64,000 nucleotides of DNA from Hanleya hanleyi (GCA_036873755.1 JAVTVY010020552.1:1-64000), one strand, 5' to 3'; positions 12,063 to 23,624 are shown, counted from the stretch's first letter. Notes: a model not told the origin generated them from the sequence alone. Numbers and translations are program-made.

Positions 12063-14738
12063 TAATGAGGTTAACACAATATCTCTTGCATCTTCTCTAG
12101 CCAAGTCGACGTACATCACGTTGCTCTGTACATTGCCTTGGCATACTTCTCTAGTAAAGTTGAAACGTGAATCCTCATCGATGAGTGGAATGCAGAGACG
12201 GCTTGCTGCATCCAATCAGAATGCGCGTTACGTACGGGTAGCAGTTACCTGTTATGGAGGTCCCCACTAATAACAAGCTGTGTCGAATGCGTGGGGAAAT
12301 TCTGCCGAAACAAAAAACAGGAGAAGCATTTTCACGGCCACTTTCGGTGTTCTGATCAGTTGAATGAGCTTTTGGGACGCGCTGCACGGTCGAACGATAA
12401 CGATTCGCCCTACGAGTGTAGTCGACTTGAAATTGAAGGGGAACAACTCCTGGAGGCAAAAAGTCGCTCATCGTTAAAACTTCCGCTAGGTGGCGCAGAG
12501 CAGTACTCCTCTGCCACCAGCCAAGAATGTCAAGGCAGCGTAGAGAGCTTTGCGATGTAGTTGACTTGGCTGGTGAAGATGTATCTCTTGCAGCTTAGGA
12601 GCTAGATTTTCACTACATATCCATATCAGCTAATTAGTCCCAACCCCAGTGACATTGCCTGATCCTGATCTATTTTTCTAAGGTAAAATAAAGTTTGTCT
12701 ATCCATCATTGATGTTATCTCAATATATGTTGAACCAGTTTCGTAAGATGACCAGTCGTATCAATGGATCAGCAATTGGTTATTAACCAAAACCGTATCA
12801 ACAATAAGAGATTTGACTTACTCTTCCCACGGTGCTTTTCAAATAAAATTATTATATCTCACGAAGAATCCTAGCTTCATATACTCGTCTCATATGTGAA
12901 GACTATACACGTATTTGGCAATACATCAGTTTAGTATTACCATATTTGAAAGTGGGATGTAAACAAATGCACAGTTATCCCCCACCCTTCCCCTGCTAAG
13001 AGGGATTTGAAGTCGTCAAGATGCTGGCTGGCAGTGTGTAAACGGGGTTAACTGACAAAGCTATCATCTTGTCATTAACCACCACATTTCCAACAGAACA
13101 CACATTATACTTCCTTGATTAACTATAGTGCAAGAAACATAACATTACTGCCGAATTCCCGTGTCTCTGGTCGCTTGTCAACCCCCGGACAACTCCAGCG
13201 CACAACATGTGAACTGGCGAAACGTCAGGCAGCAATCCCCCATTGAGTTCGGTGCACCGCAGCGCCCTCTATGTTTACAAAATATCCCTGTACGTGTGTA
13301 TGGATCAGGACCCTGGTAGGGGATTATTTTCTAGCCTTCAACCAGACTTTAACGGTACACGCATATAGCGGTATACGTATATAAATAACTGAATATGGCC
13401 AAACTTTTTTGATGTCAACCACACATTCATCTGGATCTCAATCCCCGAGGGGTTTTGGGCCAGTTGAACTAATTTGTTACTAGTAGTAATCAGACCAATA
13501 TAGGTATGCAATTAAAACTCACAATACACTGTTCAAGTTTAAATCATAGTGGTTCTAACAAAGTAACGTGAATGTGCATATCTACTTGTTTATATACCAC
13601 TGTATTTACAGGTATATGTTTTCTTCGTACATTCTGACCCATATTTGCTCATAATCCAGTCAATTCTGTATTAAGAGAAAAATGGTCTCCTGGTGTAGGT
13701 GCACCTTTATTTAACATGAAGTTCCATACTGTGGTCCTTAAATGCAGGTGGTCACTCGATGAAGGTGGCCATAAAAGCGGGTTCGACTGTATATCCATTA
13801 GTGATAACACATTCGATATACACTCTCAAAACGCAAATGTTAGATTTAACATCTAGAGGGTTGGAGGAGGGAAAACATTTAGAAAGTGTTGCATTCACCA
13901 CTTTTAAGTGCTAAATTCAACGTTTTTTATCTGTTACTCCAACACTTAAAAGTGATGAAACAACACTTTCAAAATGTTTTCCCTCCTCCAACCCTCTAGA
14001 TGTTAAATATAACATTTGCGTTTTAAGAGTGTAATAACACCCGTCTTAGGATTTTCTGGTCGTTTGGACTAAAAAAATTTCATGCTACGATATTATGTTT
14101 ATTCCCAGGCCGATGAAGAAAACCCAGTTCTAGTTCCAGGAGATCCAGAGAGAATCCATATGGAGAAATGTGCGCAACTGGGAGGGATACCATACCATCC
14201 AGCCCTGATTCAGCATGCGGTGAGCGTGTTTGACATTTTTCTTGTAATTTTACATATTAATATTAAACGTAACATTAAAACGGTACATGATCGAGTAATC
14301 CCCTGCCCCGCCCCAGCCTCATTCCAAACCCAAAATGTAAATAAATGTAAATAGAAGGCTGTAAATTGCGATGAAATTGATTCCGTTTGACACTGCATGA
14401 GTATTAAAGAACGCGGCGGTCCGATTTCACTAGAGATTGAGTCCGACCTTGGATTCCAAATCAATACATTACAGTAGTGATGCCCAGGCAGGCATCACAT
14501 TGATATTGCCTCTTATTTTTCTTTGCGATTCTTTAAACCCTGAACATGCAATACATGCTCAATTGTAGATGCTCGATCAGTTTCCAGGTGAAATCAATGG
14601 ATCTACTACATATACCATATTTTCTTTCTTCAACAGAATGATATTGCTGAAAAATATGGAGTGACACCTCTGAAGACATTAAAGAGGACTCTATATGCCG
14701 ATGGTCCAGACTATATGAACAACCGAACGAATGTTTAG
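11318..14738 (+). CDS. Malate/L-lactate dehydrogenase-like protein (LDH2 family), last three exons
   Basis: Three exons join without a phase change. Exon 11318-11413 encodes 32 residues beginning GHCFVAIDPEAF, between TTGCAG and GTGAGT. Exon 14109-14219 encodes 37 residues including VLVPGDPERIHMEK and GIPYHPALIQHA. Exon 14637-14738 encodes NDIAEKYGVTPLKTLK and stops at TAG 14736-14738, just before AATAAA. The GHCF-AI-EAF segment, the V-L-V-P-G-[DE]-P segment and the GIP(Y/L) segment are typical of the C-terminal part of the NAD(P)-dependent malate/L-lactate dehydrogenase family (Ldh_2; YlbC/YjmC relatives), which oxidises 2-hydroxyacids such as malate or lactate. This family is distinct from classical LDH/MDH. 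The upstream exons with most of the catalytic and cofactor region were not found between 6.9 and 11.3 kb, so the gene probably extends left of the window and may have the satellite array in an intron. The exact substrate cannot be told from the C terminus. Confidence 0.82.
12063..13818. other. Intron of the dehydrogenase gene
   Basis: This is intronic sequence between exons ending at 11413 and starting at 14109. Several overlapping ORFs of 67-98 codons on both strands at 12012-12560 look fortuitous. No repeat is obvious apart from the fold-back element that begins at 13819. Confidence 0.5.
13819..14033. mobile_element. Fold-back MITE with TA ends, in the dehydrogenase intron
   Basis: The two ends are inverted repeats of about 60 bp. 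The left starts TACACTCTCAAAACGCAAAT and continues to a GGGTTGGAGGAGGGAAAACA segment; the right half mirrors it and ends in GCGTTTTAAGAGTGTA. The TA at each boundary fits a TA target duplication, as in Tc1/mariner-type MITEs, although TA could also be part of the terminus. There is no coding capacity. It lies 75 bp upstream of the exon at 14109. Confidence 0.8.
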
Positions 14739-14740
14739 TC

Positions 14741-14746
14741 AATAAA
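14741..14746 (+). terminator. Polyadenylation signal of the dehydrogenase gene
   Basis: AATAAA lies 3 bp after the TAG stop of the last exon, so the 3' UTR would be short. Confidence 0.6.
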
Positions 14747-14759
14747 TTCATCGTCATCA

Positions 14760-17080
14760 TGATCCTAGTCCAGCGAACGTCCTGTCGGGAGCAACACTAA
14801 CGATTTCACAAACTGCTCTATAACAGAGATAAACACCATTTAATAAGGGTGCTGTCCATACCATTTACCAAGTTGGAAAATTATATATATATTTATATAA
14901 CCACTGGCATTTGTCTCATCCCATTCTTCTAAGTTTTATGGCTACTAAGAGAAGTTCCATTTCCCAGAAAAAACACTCCCATTGTCTCCACAATTTAAGT
15001 TTATGGGCTGCTTTATATATAAAAAGAAAAAGTATTTCACAGATATCCTCAAAAAGTGTTGCTGCCTTCAACTTTGTGGATCGTAAATGTGCGTTTTCGT
15101 CATCGTTCTTCTAAACTGTTGCCCTTTCAAGCATGAAAGTGCCCAAAATAATTATATTTCATATCAGACAGTTATTATTTTGAATTTATTATGTCGCTTT
15201 TGTGGATAAGATGGCAAAAATATGAAACAAATCGTAAAATTTGATCGGCAAATCGACCCCAAAAATGGGGAAAATATTTTTCGAATATGATGGCATCAGT
15301 GACTCCATCTTGGATTTGTATTTATTTTGGTAGAGATTGACTTCCAAGATGTACGAAGAGTTAGCCCTCTAGCGCCAAGAGCAAGAAACTATTCAGGAAA
15401 GGGGCGAAAATTGCCAGGTCTGGAAGGGTTAAAAGCTCACGGTGCTTCAACTATTTAACTACTCAGGTCAAAGTTTAGTCAACATTTTTAAATGATCACA
15501 AATTTATCAGTTTGTCCTTGGTCGGTGACGTATTATCTTGTCTGGAATAAAATGATTATTTGGTCTTATTATCAGAATAATCCTTTGCGCAAAGCAGAAT
15601 GACTAAATTAAATATGGCGACCATATATATGCGAAATTTGGGATTTTTCTTATATTTTGAGCCATTCACGACATTGTTATAAGATCAAAGTACATTTTGT
15701 CACAAGTGCTTCATATTATATCTTATTTCTTAGTCTATTCGCATAATCGTTGGGGCGAATCGTGATTATTCAAAATGGCGGCCAGAAGAGGTAATATGAA
15801 ACCAATCTCTTTTAATAAATATTATCAAATTGATAAAAAAAAAATGCAAACTCTAACGCTTTCACACATTTTGTCCGTATTTACATAACCCACAGTTAAT
15901 CATGGTTGAAACTTAAGCATTATTATGTTCGATAAAATTCAAGCCTCGGCACATCATATCATTTTAGGTGGGTTTTCAGCAATTTTTTGTGATACAATAC
16001 TTAGCTCAATTAATTAGGTGAAATAAATATTGTGGACATCTGCAACAAGCAACAAGCAAATTTATATAATGCTGGCTATAATGTGGATAATTTTCCTTAA
16101 TTTCATTTAACCGGGCGTTTAAATCCAACATCGTAGCTCATCAGTTAGGCTGATTTGGAAAATATGTGTATGTTCTTCTACCCAATACTTTAGTTTATTA
16201 TGCGAAATAAAATCTCCTCAAAATCAGACTGGAATACTGATCCATTAAACAGATTTGGGTCATTTACTAAGTCGAATCTTATTTACCATCTGTTGAAGAG
16301 GGGAGCTCCTTTCGTCCCTTCGCTGAAGATCTTTCCTACTCTTCGAGCTACGGAGTAAAACTTTCCACGTTATCCAAGACGGCCACACTGATGACGTCGC
16401 AATGTCATATTCGAAAAATATAGTTTTTTGGATAGATTTTGCGAGTTTTGTTTGCTATTTTGTCCGTAAATGCTACACTATACATTAGAAAACAATGATC
16501 TGATGTGAAATAAAACATTTTATGTACTTTTAGAAGTAGGAAAGCAACCATTTGGAAGCAAAACAACCAAAACGCAACTTTTCAGTCCACAAATGAGCGC
16601 CATCTTTGATTCTGGGTACGCAACTTTTCAGTTCACAAATGAGCGCCATCTTTGATTCTGGGTTGAAGGCAGTAAATTTTCTAGAGGACACCTATGAATT
16701 ATTGCTTCTTGTTACAGAAAGAAGCAAATAAATACAGTGAACTTAATTTGTAAAATGGGTACAATGGGACCATATAACTGAGCCCGTTACGGGAAACAAA
16801 CCTCCGCTTATACACATTGAATGTGCTGTATGCTTTCCACATTGGAGCTCACAGTTATTTTATTTATCTATTAGATACAGAATCAACATGTACCATAAAA
16901 CAATATATACATTATACTCATGTCAGTAAGATTACAATAATATACGTGGTAAAGTATCAAGTGATTTAAAATATACAGTTATAAATGATTAAAACTAATA
17001 TAAGTATATTTCGGAAACAATATTAAAGATAAATCAATCATCGATTATGTGCGTTGCAAAAATGTCACTTGTGATACAAT
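14760..17080. other. Intergenic AT-rich stretch
   Basis: No gene is recognised. Short phrases such as AAGATGGCG and CCATCTTTGAT recur, as they do elsewhere in this window. A small direct duplication at 16572-16663 is listed separately. Confidence 0.5.
16572..16663. repeat. Two tandem copies of a 46 bp unit
   Basis: The unit starting ACGCAACTTTTCAG and containing GAGCGCCATCTTTGATTCTG is present twice, at 16572 and 16618, with one clear mismatch. It is probably a local duplication. Confidence 0.85.
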
Positions 17081-17109
17081 AGTTTAAAAATGCGGCTCAA
17101 GTAAATAAA

Positions 17110-17397
17110 ACTTACGGAACGTAATATGTTTTATGTTGGAGAGAGGAGCTTGCGGTGGTCCATGGGAGGTAACTCTAAACAGACTGCTGAACAAATTGTC
17201 CGAGAACGCCATTTCAGTTTTTGGGGTAATGAGGTGAGCCGCACTGAATGACGTCTCCACGTACTTCTTGGCCAATCGGATCAGGCCACGTCACAATTCG
17301 CATCCACCGCATGTTCATATTTGATTTCTCTGTCAGTTCTAGTCTCTTTTTAATCGAAGAAAGTCGTTTTCGCCTTTGTGGCTTCAACTTGAGCTTG
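17110..17397 (+). repeat. Segmental duplication, copy 1 (partner 35475-35757)
   Basis: About 285 bp, from GGAACGTAATATGTTTTATG to GTGGCTTCAACTTGA, matches 35475-35757 in the same orientation with only scattered substitutions. Flanking sequences differ on both sides. The two copies bracket the 595 bp palindrome, the first giant element, the minisatellite and the DIRS-like element. Confidence 0.9.
17116..17212 (-). CDS. Possible first coding exon of an unidentified gene
   Basis: On the minus strand an ATG at 17212-17210 in good context (GAAATGG) opens MAFSDNLFSSLFRVTSHGPP and runs to a consensus donor (CGTTCC then GTAAGT, 17115-17110). Upstream are an ATTGG (CCAAT) box and CpG-containing sequence, as at a promoter. 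The segment is conserved in the duplicate at 35.5 kb, where the donor is weakened to GTAATT. No downstream exon was found before 14.75 kb, and I do not recognise the peptide, so this may be a promoter/first-exon fragment captured by the duplication rather than a working gene. Confidence 0.3.
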
Positions 17398-17443
17398 AAA
17401 ACCAGAACTAGCTCCCTTTCACTCGTCTGATCTCTCTGGTAAG

Positions 17444-18038
17444 TTAGCCCCAACAGGAACCTAATGATACTGTCATTCATTAGGTCCCACGTACATCTTA
17501 GCCACCATCGTCGTGTAGAAGCCCGAATCGTATAAACAATGATTTAGTTGCTCCTTGCCATGCGTTTTACGATAAAACATATCATGAACTAGTCCGAATC
17601 GTCCGAACGGCCAATATCTGTTGTCTTTTTGAGTGGGTTTCGCCGCCTTTTGTACCAGTCCCCGCTTGAATATATGATCAGCTCCGCCATGTTTGTTTTC
17701 ACGCTGGAGTGTCGACTGTGCAAACGGTGGCGTGTATGGTGTTTATTGCGGCCACCGTTTGCACAGTCGACACTCCAGCGTGGAAACAAACATGGCGGAG
17801 CTGTTTGAAATTTTCAACGGCGACTGGTACAAAAGGCGGCGAAACCCACTCAAAAAGACAACAGATGTTGGCCGTTCGGACGATTCGGACTAATTCATGA
17901 TATGTTTTATCGGAAAACGCATGGTAAGGAGCAACTAAATCATTGTTTATACGATTCGGGCTTCTACACGACGATGGTGGCTAAGATGTACGTGGGACCT
18001 AATGAATGACAGTATCATTAGGTCCCTGTTGGGGCTAT
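17444..18038. repeat. 595 bp near-perfect palindrome (fold-back element)
   Basis: Arms of about 288 and 288 bp face each other around a 19 bp loop at 17732-17750. The left arm starts TAGCCCCAACAGGAACCTAA and the right arm mirrors it, ending GGTCCCTGTTGGGGCTA. Only scattered substitutions and 1 bp gaps separate the arms. Mirror-image 66-codon ORFs in the arms are a by-product of the symmetry. No target duplication was seen. It may be a fold-back element or a recent inverted duplication. Confidence 0.9.
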
Positions 18039-18655
18039 CTGGTAAGTGTGCTTTCACTTCATTCTTCTCAGAAATCGATCATACGTGTGCATTTAAGATG
18101 CTGGAAATTGAGAGTCAGGTGTGTGTGAATGAACCCCATCATTCACCCCCCCCCCCCCCCCTCGTAAAAGTCTCCATCTTTACGCCATCTCAAAGATTAT
18201 CTATCACACAGCTTCCATAATCGACACCTAAATCCTACTCAATTTGACGTTTCATATCTGGGTATTGGCGGGGGGAGGGTTGACTCGATGCCGAGTCATA
18301 TTCAAGCTAAAGTTCGCTCGTCATCCTGGCCACCAGACATAATATGTTTACATTTTGGTGAAATCTGTCAACAGCACCCGCAGAGATTTAATTTTAGTGG
18401 CAAATTACTTATTACTGTGTTGTAAGGTGACGTTTGTTGTGATAGGGCAGCTCCTGCCGCGCATCAAATGTCCTGTTAACTTTAATCAGAAGGTTAAAGA
18501 AACTAACTGCTTATTAGAGCAAGCATTGCACTCTGCAACCCGCGTGAAATTCTGGAAACACAGAGGATTCTGGAAACCCCTACTTTCTTTTATTTTCTAA
18601 AGATGGCGTTCATCTTAATAAATCACCAGGTCTTCCAAAATATTACCACAGTATA
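18039..18655. other. Spacer between the palindrome and the first giant element
   Basis: Contains a run of C residues near 18148-18161 and an 81-codon ORF at 18355 without recognisable features. Nothing else is supported. Confidence 0.5.
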
Positions 18656-21462
18656 CGCGAGTAGTATATAAAGCGTATTACAGGTCTTATTGACCTACTT
18701 TTTTGTTCCCCCCGGGTAAAATTTGTGGCGGAAATTGTGGCGGGGTTTCCCAGTGGGGGGATTCCCCAGTGGGGGTTTCCCATGACGATCACGTGATCAA
18801 GGCATGTCCTGACTTGTTCTGGGTTGTACAGTTCTGCCATGCGGAGGATGGGTACTAGTATTTCGCTGACGTCCTAGTAATAAACATAATCTATAGGTGT
18901 TGTACCATGTTAATAGGATCAGTCTAGCATCTGTACCACCCTAGTGTCGAGTGTTTATTGTCCCGTGTATCTCCGCAGAAAATCAACAAACAAAATGGCG
19001 GCTCCAGGATGGTGTGGGGACGCCCTTTCCACATCACGGCGTCGATCCTAATCATAGCGCCATCTGCACGCACTGACGCAAGGGAGACAACTCGTGTGGC
19101 CCAAGGGTATGGAAATAGCCGTGTTGGAGCTAGGGGAGCCACAAATGGTCCAATGGGATCGAGTGAGGTATCAAAGTGAAGCCTAGGTGAGGGGGCATCT
19201 AATGGGCTGGGTGTGGGGTTGAACTATCGGCATTCTGCGCATGCGCGGTGGCCCAAGGGTATGAAAATAGCCGTTTTGGAGCTAGGGGAGCCACTAATGG
19301 GCCGATGGCGTTCTATGAGGTATCAAAGTGAAGCATTCGTGAAGGGGCATATCACTGGACTAGTGGGTTGACATATCGGCATTCTGGGCATGCGCGGTGG
19401 CCGAAGGGTATGGAAATAGACGTTTTGGAGCTAGGGGAGCCCCTAATGGACCAATGGAGTCGAGTGAGGTATCAAAGTGAAGCATTCGTGAAGGGGCATC
19501 TAATGGGCTGGGTGTGGGGTTGAACTATCGGCATTCTGCGCATGCGCGGTGGCCCAAGGGTATGAAAATAACCGTTTTGGAGCTAGGGGAGCCCCTAATG
19601 GTCGAATGGGGTCGAGTGAGGTATCAAAGTGAAGCATTCGTGAAAGGACATCTGATGGGTTGGGTGTGCGGTAGGGATATCATTCTGCGCATGCGCAGAC
19701 GCAATGCGGAGCTCTCGTCCAATCAGAAGCGAGTATTTCAAATCCGTCACAGATCTCTCAGCCAATTAGCAGCGAGTATTTTGACCCGGTGCATTATGAG
19801 ACATATCCAAGATGGCGGCACGTATGTTCAAGATGGCGGCACATCCGGTGTCGAAAACTGGCCATTTCGTCGGGATGTGGTCGCCTAGTGTCGAAAACTG
19901 GACCTTGTATGGGTCCTGCTAGACGTTTTGGAGCTAGGGGAGCCCCTAATGGGCCGATGGAGTTGTATGAGGTATCAAAGTCAAGTACATTTCAAGCATG
20001 GGTGGGTGCATGTAAAATGTTTCCTGAAAAAATACGGAACACGGATTTTATCCTAAATTACGTGAAAATGCCTATATGGGGTATGGGGTGGTATAGGACC
20101 ATCCTGGGAAACCTACTTCTCGACATTTGCGGTATAGGTTGTGGGGTCTCGTTTTCTTAGTCTCGTCAAGACAAACATGATAGGAAGTGTCCCGGTACGA
20201 ATCGGTGGAATTTTTGAAAAAGTATGATATAGCCCCATATAGGCCCATACTGGGGTATAGGATCAATGTTTGTCCCCCCTGGGAAACGTACTTCTATACA
20301 TTTGCGGTAGGGTTGTGGGGTCTCGTTTTACTCGACTCGTCATGTAGAACATGATAGGAAGTGTCCCGGCACGAATCGGTGAAATTTTTGAAAAAGTACG
20401 ATATAGTCCCATATAGACATATATATATAAATATATAGTCCCATACTGGGGGTATAGGTTCAATGTTTATCCTACTGGGAAACCTACTTCTCGACATTTG
20501 CGGTAGGGTTGTGGGGTCTCGTTTTTCACGTCTCGACATTTAGAACATAATAGGAAGGGTCGCGGAGCGAATCGGTGAAATTTTTGGAAAAAGTCACCAA
20601 GGCCTGGGTAAGCCCATAGGCCTATACTGCATGGCTATGGGTGTATAGGGCCATACGGGTTGGACATGTTGGAGTCTAGGTGAGTCCCTGGTGGTCCAAT
20701 GGGGTCGAGTGAGGTCTTATTTTGAAGCTCTCGTGGAGGAGCACTTGACTACACTAATGGTTCGGCCGTGTTTAATAGTCTGCGCATGCGCAGACTGGCC
20801 CGTAGTATAGAAAGTAGGCATTTTGGGGGGGTATGTGGGTGTATGTTTGAGGTAGAGAGGGACTATTCACGGTTCGAATGGGTCGTGGAAGGCGTCAAAG
20901 TGAAGCTTGTGTGGGGTAGAGTCAGAATGGCGTGTTTTTGAATGCAAGTCGCGTCAATCTGCGCATGCGCAGTTGGTTGTAGTAAGTAAAGTGGCCATGT
21001 TGGGGCAGTGAAGGAAGGTGTTTGGGGTAGAGAGGGACCATCCTTGGTCTGAATGCGTCCTGGCAGATGTCATATTGTAGCTCTCGGGGTGTACATTCCG
21101 ATTTGAGGCATGTCCGAAGCATCTGTGACGTCATTGTTGACGTCATCAGTACGAGTAATAGCGAAAGTGGGCATTTTGGGGCAGTGAAGGAAGGTGTTTG
21201 GGGTAGAGAGAGACTATTCACGGTTCGAATGGGTCGTGGAAGGTGTCAAAGTGAAGCTTGTGTGGGGTAGAGTCAGAATGGCGTGTTTTTGAATGCAAGT
21301 CGCGTCAATCTGCGCATGCGCAGTTGGTTGTAGTTGTCATTAGTGACGTCATCGGTACGAGTAGTAGCGAAAGTGGGCATTTTGGGGCAGTGAAGGATGG
21401 ATTAGTAGTATGAAAGCGCATGTCCAGCCCCATTGACCTTGCGGCGCATTGCGCAATGAGTT

Positions 21463-21503
21463 TGCATGTGTGTGTGTATGCGTCTGTGTGTGTGTGTGTA
21501 TGC

Positions 21504-21538
<35 letters not shown>

Positions 21539-21772
21539 CATGTGTGTGTGTATGCGTCTGTGTGTATGTGTGTGTGTGTATATGTGCGTGTGTGTCTGTG
21601 CGTCTGTGTGCATGTGTGCGTACGTGTGTGTGTGTGTACGGGCGCGTGTGTGTGTATACGTCTATATGCGTGTGTTTATGCGTGTGTGTGTGTGTGTATG
21701 CGTCTCATGCGTGTGTTTGTGTGTGTGTGTGTGTGTAGGAATCTGTGTGTCTGTGTGCGTGTGTGCATGCGC
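21463..21772 (+). repeat. (TG)n tract of the left arm
   Basis: About 310 bp of TG-rich simple repeat with interspersed TATGCG and GTC. It yields long spurious ORFs rich in Cys-Val or His-Thr in most frames. Confidence 0.95.
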
Positions 21773-22074
21773 CGAGTTCTAAGAGCCCCGGAGAGAGAAC
21801 AACAACAACAAGGATGACACATGAGAGAACAACAAGAAGTTTTTGTCATATAGTTTATTATCCCCAAATTTTACATCATACCCAGGCTGGGGGAGCCGCC
21901 CTGGGTATGTTTAGTATGTTCACAGCAAAACAAATTGAAATATCAAACACCATGTTTTATTATTCAACGCATCGTCACATCAGGCACAAGTGTTTACTGA
22001 GCTCAAGTCAACGATCAGCATGTAGACATAGAGAGTATGTACGGCATGTTGTGGTATTCATCAGTGCATGGGTG

Positions 22075-22243
22075 ACGCATTCACCCGATGGAGGTGGTTG
22101 GTCGTCTTGGTAAGGAAAAACGTAACATTGGTTACCCTCTTTACCACCCATTGTGTGTTGGGGCGTTGACGATGTGCCCATCTCAAGGCATCCAATTGTT
22201 CCACTTGGCCCAGCATCATCTCTAGCGACGCCCGGTGAATGGT
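22075..22243 (-). pseudogene. Stub of a B-type zinc-finger gene (C terminus only)
   Basis: Read on the minus strand it encodes the last ~56 residues of the B-type protein (RASLEMMLGQVEQLDALRWA, then the RPNT, TNVTFF and LHRVNASPMH segments). At 22243 homology stops and a (GGT)n-like purine-rich patch begins. So the left-hand gene of element 1 has been lost except for its 3' end. The stub is informative because it keeps the sequence deleted from gene B on the opposite side. Confidence 0.85.
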
Positions 22244-22323
22244 GTTGGTGGTGTGCGGCGGTGGTGTTGGTGGAGTCGGTGGTGGTGGGTGTGGTGGTGG
22301 TAGAGTCTTTAAATCAGCGCGCG

Positions 22324-22563
22324 CCGGGGTCAAAGGTCAGTTCCGGTCACGTGAACGGAAGCGGAAGTGACCTCACAGAGGTCATATGCAAATGTCACTT
22401 TCGAGCTCTGAGCTCCACAGGCTTTGAGCTCCAAGAGCTCCGATCCAAGAAACACACTCGCAAACACACACATACACACACGCCTACATCCGGGTTCTTG
22501 TCGCTGACGTCCAAGTTGAACTGATTGTGCTAAAAATAGATCAACAGCTAGCTTGCTATAAAA
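22324..22563 (+). promoter_or_regulatory. Central spacer and promoter of zinc-finger gene A
   Basis: In order: GGGTCAAAGGTCA at 22327-22339 (a perfect DR1 nuclear-receptor site), CACGTG at 22348-22353 (E-box), ATGCAAAT at 22386-22393 (octamer), a cluster of GAGCTC words, a short (CA)n, GCTGACGTCC (CRE-like), CTAAAAATAG at 22530-22539 (exact MEF2 consensus) and TATAAAA at 22557-22563. Motifs are read directly; binding is inference. Between TATA and ATG the leader carries AAACGGCCTGGCCGTTT, a near-perfect hairpin. Confidence 0.65.
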
Positions 22564-22609
22564 AGGAAACGGCCTGGCCGTTTCATCAGACACTCTGTCA
22601 ACCACCAAG

Positions 22610-23554
22610 ATGTTCACTTGTACTGCGTGCTCGAAATCATTCACTCGCCGGCACGACTTCCGCCGCCATGAGGCTACCAAGCACGATGGAACCGCCCGGT
22701 ATAGCTGTACGATATGTAGGTCTACACTGTCGTTTCAGCGCCCAGATCATTTACAGCGCCATGAACGTTCAATTCATGGGCCACCCAAGCGTCCATGCGA
22801 AGAATGTGGTCAACTCTTCAGACGACCCAGTCAGTTAAAACGGCATGAGCGTTTGATTCATGGTCCGTCACCACGGCATGAGGGACAACTTTCCACTAAA
22901 GAGGCACCCAGGAGGGACAGATCCACTGAAGATGAACCCGGGGAGAAGAATGCCCCTGGTGATGCGATCACGGAGAGCCCGCCTATACCCATAGCTCAGA
23001 AGAGCCTAGATATCCAGCCGGTCCCTAGCATTACTGTTTCCAGTCATACGCCTGACAACAACGAAAATTTTCTGGAAGATGTTCCCAGCGATCTCTTACC
23101 CGAAGATCATCCAGTGAGTGAGATGTATCGACGCCATTGGTCCATGATCCGACACTGCTTCCACCGTCATCGCCCTATATTGAACTTGTACAATTTCCGA
23201 CTGACCGACCTCGCCCGTCAACGCAGCTACGTGGAAGCCATCTTCAATGACCAACCTACGTCCTTCACATTAAATGTAGCATTTGGGTACATCTTATGCC
23301 ATAAGATGACGCGTGAATTGTGCTATTTCTATTCCAATGCTATCAACCCAGTGTACGACCATCCTTTCACAATCACCAATCGGGCGTCGCTAGATACGAT
23401 GCTGGCCCAACTGGACACTGTGGATCCCTTGGAATGGGCCTATGAACAGCGTCCCAACACCGAGTGGATAGTAGAGAGGGTGACCAATGTCACGTTTTTC
23501 GTTACCAAGCTGACCGACCACCCCCATCGGCTGAATGTGCCACCCTTGCACTGA
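22610..23554 (+). CDS. Zinc-finger gene A (type A), intact, 314 aa
   Basis: Intronless ORF; the ATG lies 53 bp after the start of a TATA box. Three C2H2 fingers occupy residues 4-25 (C4, C7, H20, H25), 33-56 (C33, C36, H51, H56, with an unusually long 14-residue middle) and 63-84 (C63, C66, H79, H84); all use the four-residue His spacing. Residues ~85-165 form an acidic, Pro/Ser/Glu-rich linker (TKEAPRRDRSTEDEPGE). Residues ~175-313 are a conserved domain shared by every copy in the window, with HCFHRHRP, LRSY/QRSYVEAIF, LNVAFGYILCHKM, FYSNAINPVYD, QRPNTEW and VTNVTFFVTKL. I do not know a named family for it. The fingers suggest nucleic-acid binding in the nucleus. It is the only intact full-length type A copy. 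Gene B follows 150 bp downstream on the same strand. Confidence 0.8.
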   Translation: MFTCTACSKSFTRRHDFRRHEATKHDGTARYSCTICRSTLSFQRPDHLQRHERSIHGPPKRPCEECGQLFRRPSQLKRHERLIHGPSPRHEGQLSTKEAPRRDRSTEDEPGEKNAPGDAITESPPIPIAQKSLDIQPVPSITVSSHTPDNNENFLEDVPSDLLPEDHPVSEMYRRHWSMIRHCFHRHRPILNLYNFRLTDLARQRSYVEAIFNDQPTSFTLNVAFGYILCHKMTRELCYFYSNAINPVYDHPFTITNRASLDTMLAQLDTVDPLEWAYEQRPNTEWIVERVTNVTFFVTKLTDHPHRLNVPPLH

Positions 23555-23624
23555 TGAATACCATAGCATGCAATACATACTCTATATGTCTGGTCCTCGA
23601 CTTAGGGTAGTTGAACTGAGTGTG

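Larger units (their letters stand above)
18656..22243 (+). repeat. Left arm of element 1
   Basis: Reverse complement of 24466-28842. Alpha units (~160 bp) run from about 19070 to 19990 and carry TGCGCATGCGC at about 19236, 19536 and 19685. Beta units (~165 bp, containing the ACATTTGCGGTA phrase and TAGTCTCGTCAAGAC) run from about 20040 to 20600. Gamma units (TTTTGGGGCAGTGAAGGA... with paired TGACGTCA at 21126 and 21138) run from about 20820 to 21400. Between beta and gamma lies a unique-looking 200 bp stretch. The arm ends inside a zinc-finger gene remnant. Confidence 0.85.

Noticed and set aside
12012..12560. Cluster of overlapping ORFs of 67-98 codons
   Set aside because: They overlap on both strands within an intron, with no splice or domain support.
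19514..20160. ORFs of ~124 codons in the alpha blocks, mirrored at 27484-28130
   Set aside because: Tandem repeat units without stops give periodic peptides; no start context or domain.
21420..21817. Overlapping ORFs of 90-122 codons, rich in Cys-Val or His-Thr
   Set aside because: They are translations of the (TG/CA)n tract and occur in nearly all frames; the same holds for 24874-25386, 40987-41818 and 46443-47248.
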